6,909 nt of DNA from Desulfoprunum sp. (GTDB lineage: Bacteria; Desulfobacterota; Desulfobulbia; Desulfobulbales; Desulfocapsaceae). Location: assembly GCA_030696435.1 (NCBI GenBank), contig JAUYSF010000090.1, positions 1 to 6,909 of the forward strand, written 5' to 3'. The notes under the pieces were generated by a model that saw only the letters and a program-made list of their open reading frames with translations, had not been told where the DNA came from and did not search any database. Position 1 is the first letter of the stretch, and each line of letters starts with the position of its first letter. Both the position numbers and the translations under genes were made by a program. Shown here piece after piece: positions 5,997 through 6,909 of this stretch.

Positions 5997-6909
5997 TCAG
6001 ACCTTTGGTTTACGGTGTTTCAGTCTCTCCGGGGCCGCTGCTGCAGCCATGCCTTTATAGGCCAGATAATGGGGCCGATCAACGCCGTCCGGCAGATTGA
6101 TCGGCAAGCCGACGATGTTGGGGGTCTCAAAAAACGGGGTGTCCTGCGGGAAGTCCGGCTCGGTGCAGCCAAAACAGGGCACGCCGCTCCGAGTCTTGCA
6201 ACTCCGATTATTCCATAAAAACTTGTTGCAGGGCCCGTGGGCCAGGGGGCCGTGGCAACCCATGTGGAAGAACAGGCAGCCATTCTGGCCGAAATCGGTC
6301 TCTTCGATCTGGTATTCGTGGTATTCGTTGCGGGTGCAACCCTGGTGCACCAGCATATTGTAATATTCAAGGGGGGCGTTGCGTTCGTTGAGTTCCAGGT
6401 GGTTGCCGGCGGAGAAGGCGCTGAGGGTGCCGATGATGACCTGGGGGTGCACTGGACAGCCGGGCAGGTTGATGACCGGTAATTTGTCCCGGCTCCGAAA
6501 ATCTTCGCCAAGAAAGCCGCCCGGTTCTTTGCCGGAAAACTGCAGACCCACGGCCTGAACCTCGCAGGCCCGAGTGACCCCACCGAAGGCGGCGCAGGTG
6601 CCGATGGCCAGAATGAGGCCGGCCCGCTGGGCGAGTTGTCTAATCAGATCTTTTTTTGGCCTGCCGTCAAAGGTTTCGAACATCCCGGAATTGTTCGGTC
6701 CGAGGATGACCGAGCCCTCGACACAGAGGATGTCGAGCCGACGTGCGCCGCTGAGCAGTTCTTCGAGCAGGTGGCGATGATTGTCAGGGGTGAGAGAAGA
6801 GAATGAGGGGTGAAAGAGCACATCGAGCCCAAGAGAGCCTTTTGCCTCAACAATATTGGGTGAGTCGGCGTTGAGCATCGACATGGTGTCGCCGCCGCAA
6901 CCGCCGCTT
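5997..6909 (-). CDS. [NiFe] hydrogenase small subunit, group 2-like, with Asp in the proximal cluster motif (5' end beyond window)
   Basis: The reading frame stays open through the in-frame ATG at 6884 to the window edge, so the true start lies outside; 303 residues are visible. The added N-terminal residues are SGGCGGDTMSMLNA, the proximal-cluster motif. This subunit carries three iron-sulfur clusters that wire the active site to the electron partner. Visible numbering counts Ser as 1. Proximal ligands are C4, D7 (normally Cys), C105 in GTCAAFGG and C151 in LPGCPVHP. Distal ligands are H188 and C191 (HQGC), C211 and C218. Medial positions are C227, C245 and C248 (GVPCFGC). The protein ends in a soluble basic tail with no C-terminal membrane anchor. 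Whether it has a Tat signal cannot be seen, but the group 2 character of the large subunit suggests not. It is the first visible gene of the operon; the promoter lies outside. Confidence 0.92.
   Translation of the reverse strand, partial: SGGCGGDTMSMLNADSPNIVEAKGSLGLDVLFHPSFSSLTPDNHRHLLEELLSGARRLDILCVEGSVILGPNNSGMFETFDGRPKKDLIRQLAQRAGLILAIGTCAAFGGVTRACEVQAVGLQFSGKEPGGFLGEDFRSRDKLPVINLPGCPVHPQVIIGTLSAFSAGNHLELNERNAPLEYYNMLVHQGCTRNEYHEYQIEETDFGQNGCLFFHMGCHGPLAHGPCNKFLWNNRSCKTRSGVPCFGCTEPDFPQDTPFFETPNIVGLPINLPDGVDRPHYLAYKGMAAAAAPERLKHRKPKV

Noticed and set aside
5043..6218. 391-codon open frame on the plus strand
   Set aside because: It lies antisense across the large and small hydrogenase subunits, whose motifs are unmistakable. 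Long antisense frames are expected in GC-rich coding DNA.
6882..6884. ATG at 6884 as the start of the small subunit
   Set aside because: The open frame continues upstream into SGGCGGDTMS, the conserved proximal-cluster motif, so this Met is internal and the gene is partial at the window edge.
1..6909. CRISPR arrays, tRNA or rRNA genes, insertion sequences and transposase genes
   Set aside because: No regularly spaced repeats, tRNA-like sequence, transposase motif or paired terminal inverted repeats were seen on either strand by eye.

Overview
The window reads as a stretch of bacterial chromosome with two parts that differ in composition. The right part (about 2607-6909, all on the minus strand) is GC-rich (40 of 60 bases in the sample 5161-5220). 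It encodes a [NiFe] hydrogenase small subunit (running off the right edge), the large subunit, a HybD/HupD-type maturation endopeptidase and a hybrid histidine kinase. The left part (664-2597, plus strand) is AT-rich (23 of 60 G+C in the sample 841-900). It holds a two-gene cassette of the RloA (AAA15-type ATPase) and RloB families, the pairing used in AbiL-type anti-phage abortive-infection systems. At the extreme left, a minus-strand gene missed by simple ORF calling starts at 88 and leaves the window after 29 codons. Its visible residues look like the start of a CheW domain, and it has a good sigma-70 promoter at 149-177.

The host is most likely an anaerobic or facultative Gram-negative bacterium. 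A Desulfobacterota-like organism would fit the mix of [NiFe] hydrogenase, hybrid kinase and CheW, but that is only an impression and no taxonomic marker is present.

The four right-hand genes form a tight operon: a 3-nt gap between small and large subunit, 8 nt between large subunit and protease, and an 8-nt overlap (ATGGATAA) between protease and kinase. The hydrogenase looks like a group 2 (cytoplasmic, HupSL/HupUV-like) enzyme: the small subunit has no C-terminal membrane anchor, and the large subunit carries the QSDLRH-type segment. The kinase has no recognisable sensor domain or membrane segment, only an N-terminal helical region followed by HisKA, HATPase and receiver domains. The most economical reading is that the hydrogenase is the sensory input and the kinase its output, as for histidine-kinase-linked (group 2c-like) hydrogenases. 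That is inference. The protease and the C-terminal tail of the large subunit show that the enzyme is built to be processed, unlike classical HupUV/HoxBC sensors.

The most notable detail lies at the right edge. Read upstream of the first in-frame ATG, the small subunit continues into its proximal-cluster motif, which is C-G-G-D instead of C-x-x-C. The proximal iron-sulfur cluster therefore appears to have three Cys and one Asp. The large subunit also has DAC rather than DPC at its C-terminal nickel motif. The RloAB cassette sits tail-to-tail against the kinase gene with a 9-nt gap, inside what is otherwise a minus-strand run, consistent with a horizontally acquired islet.
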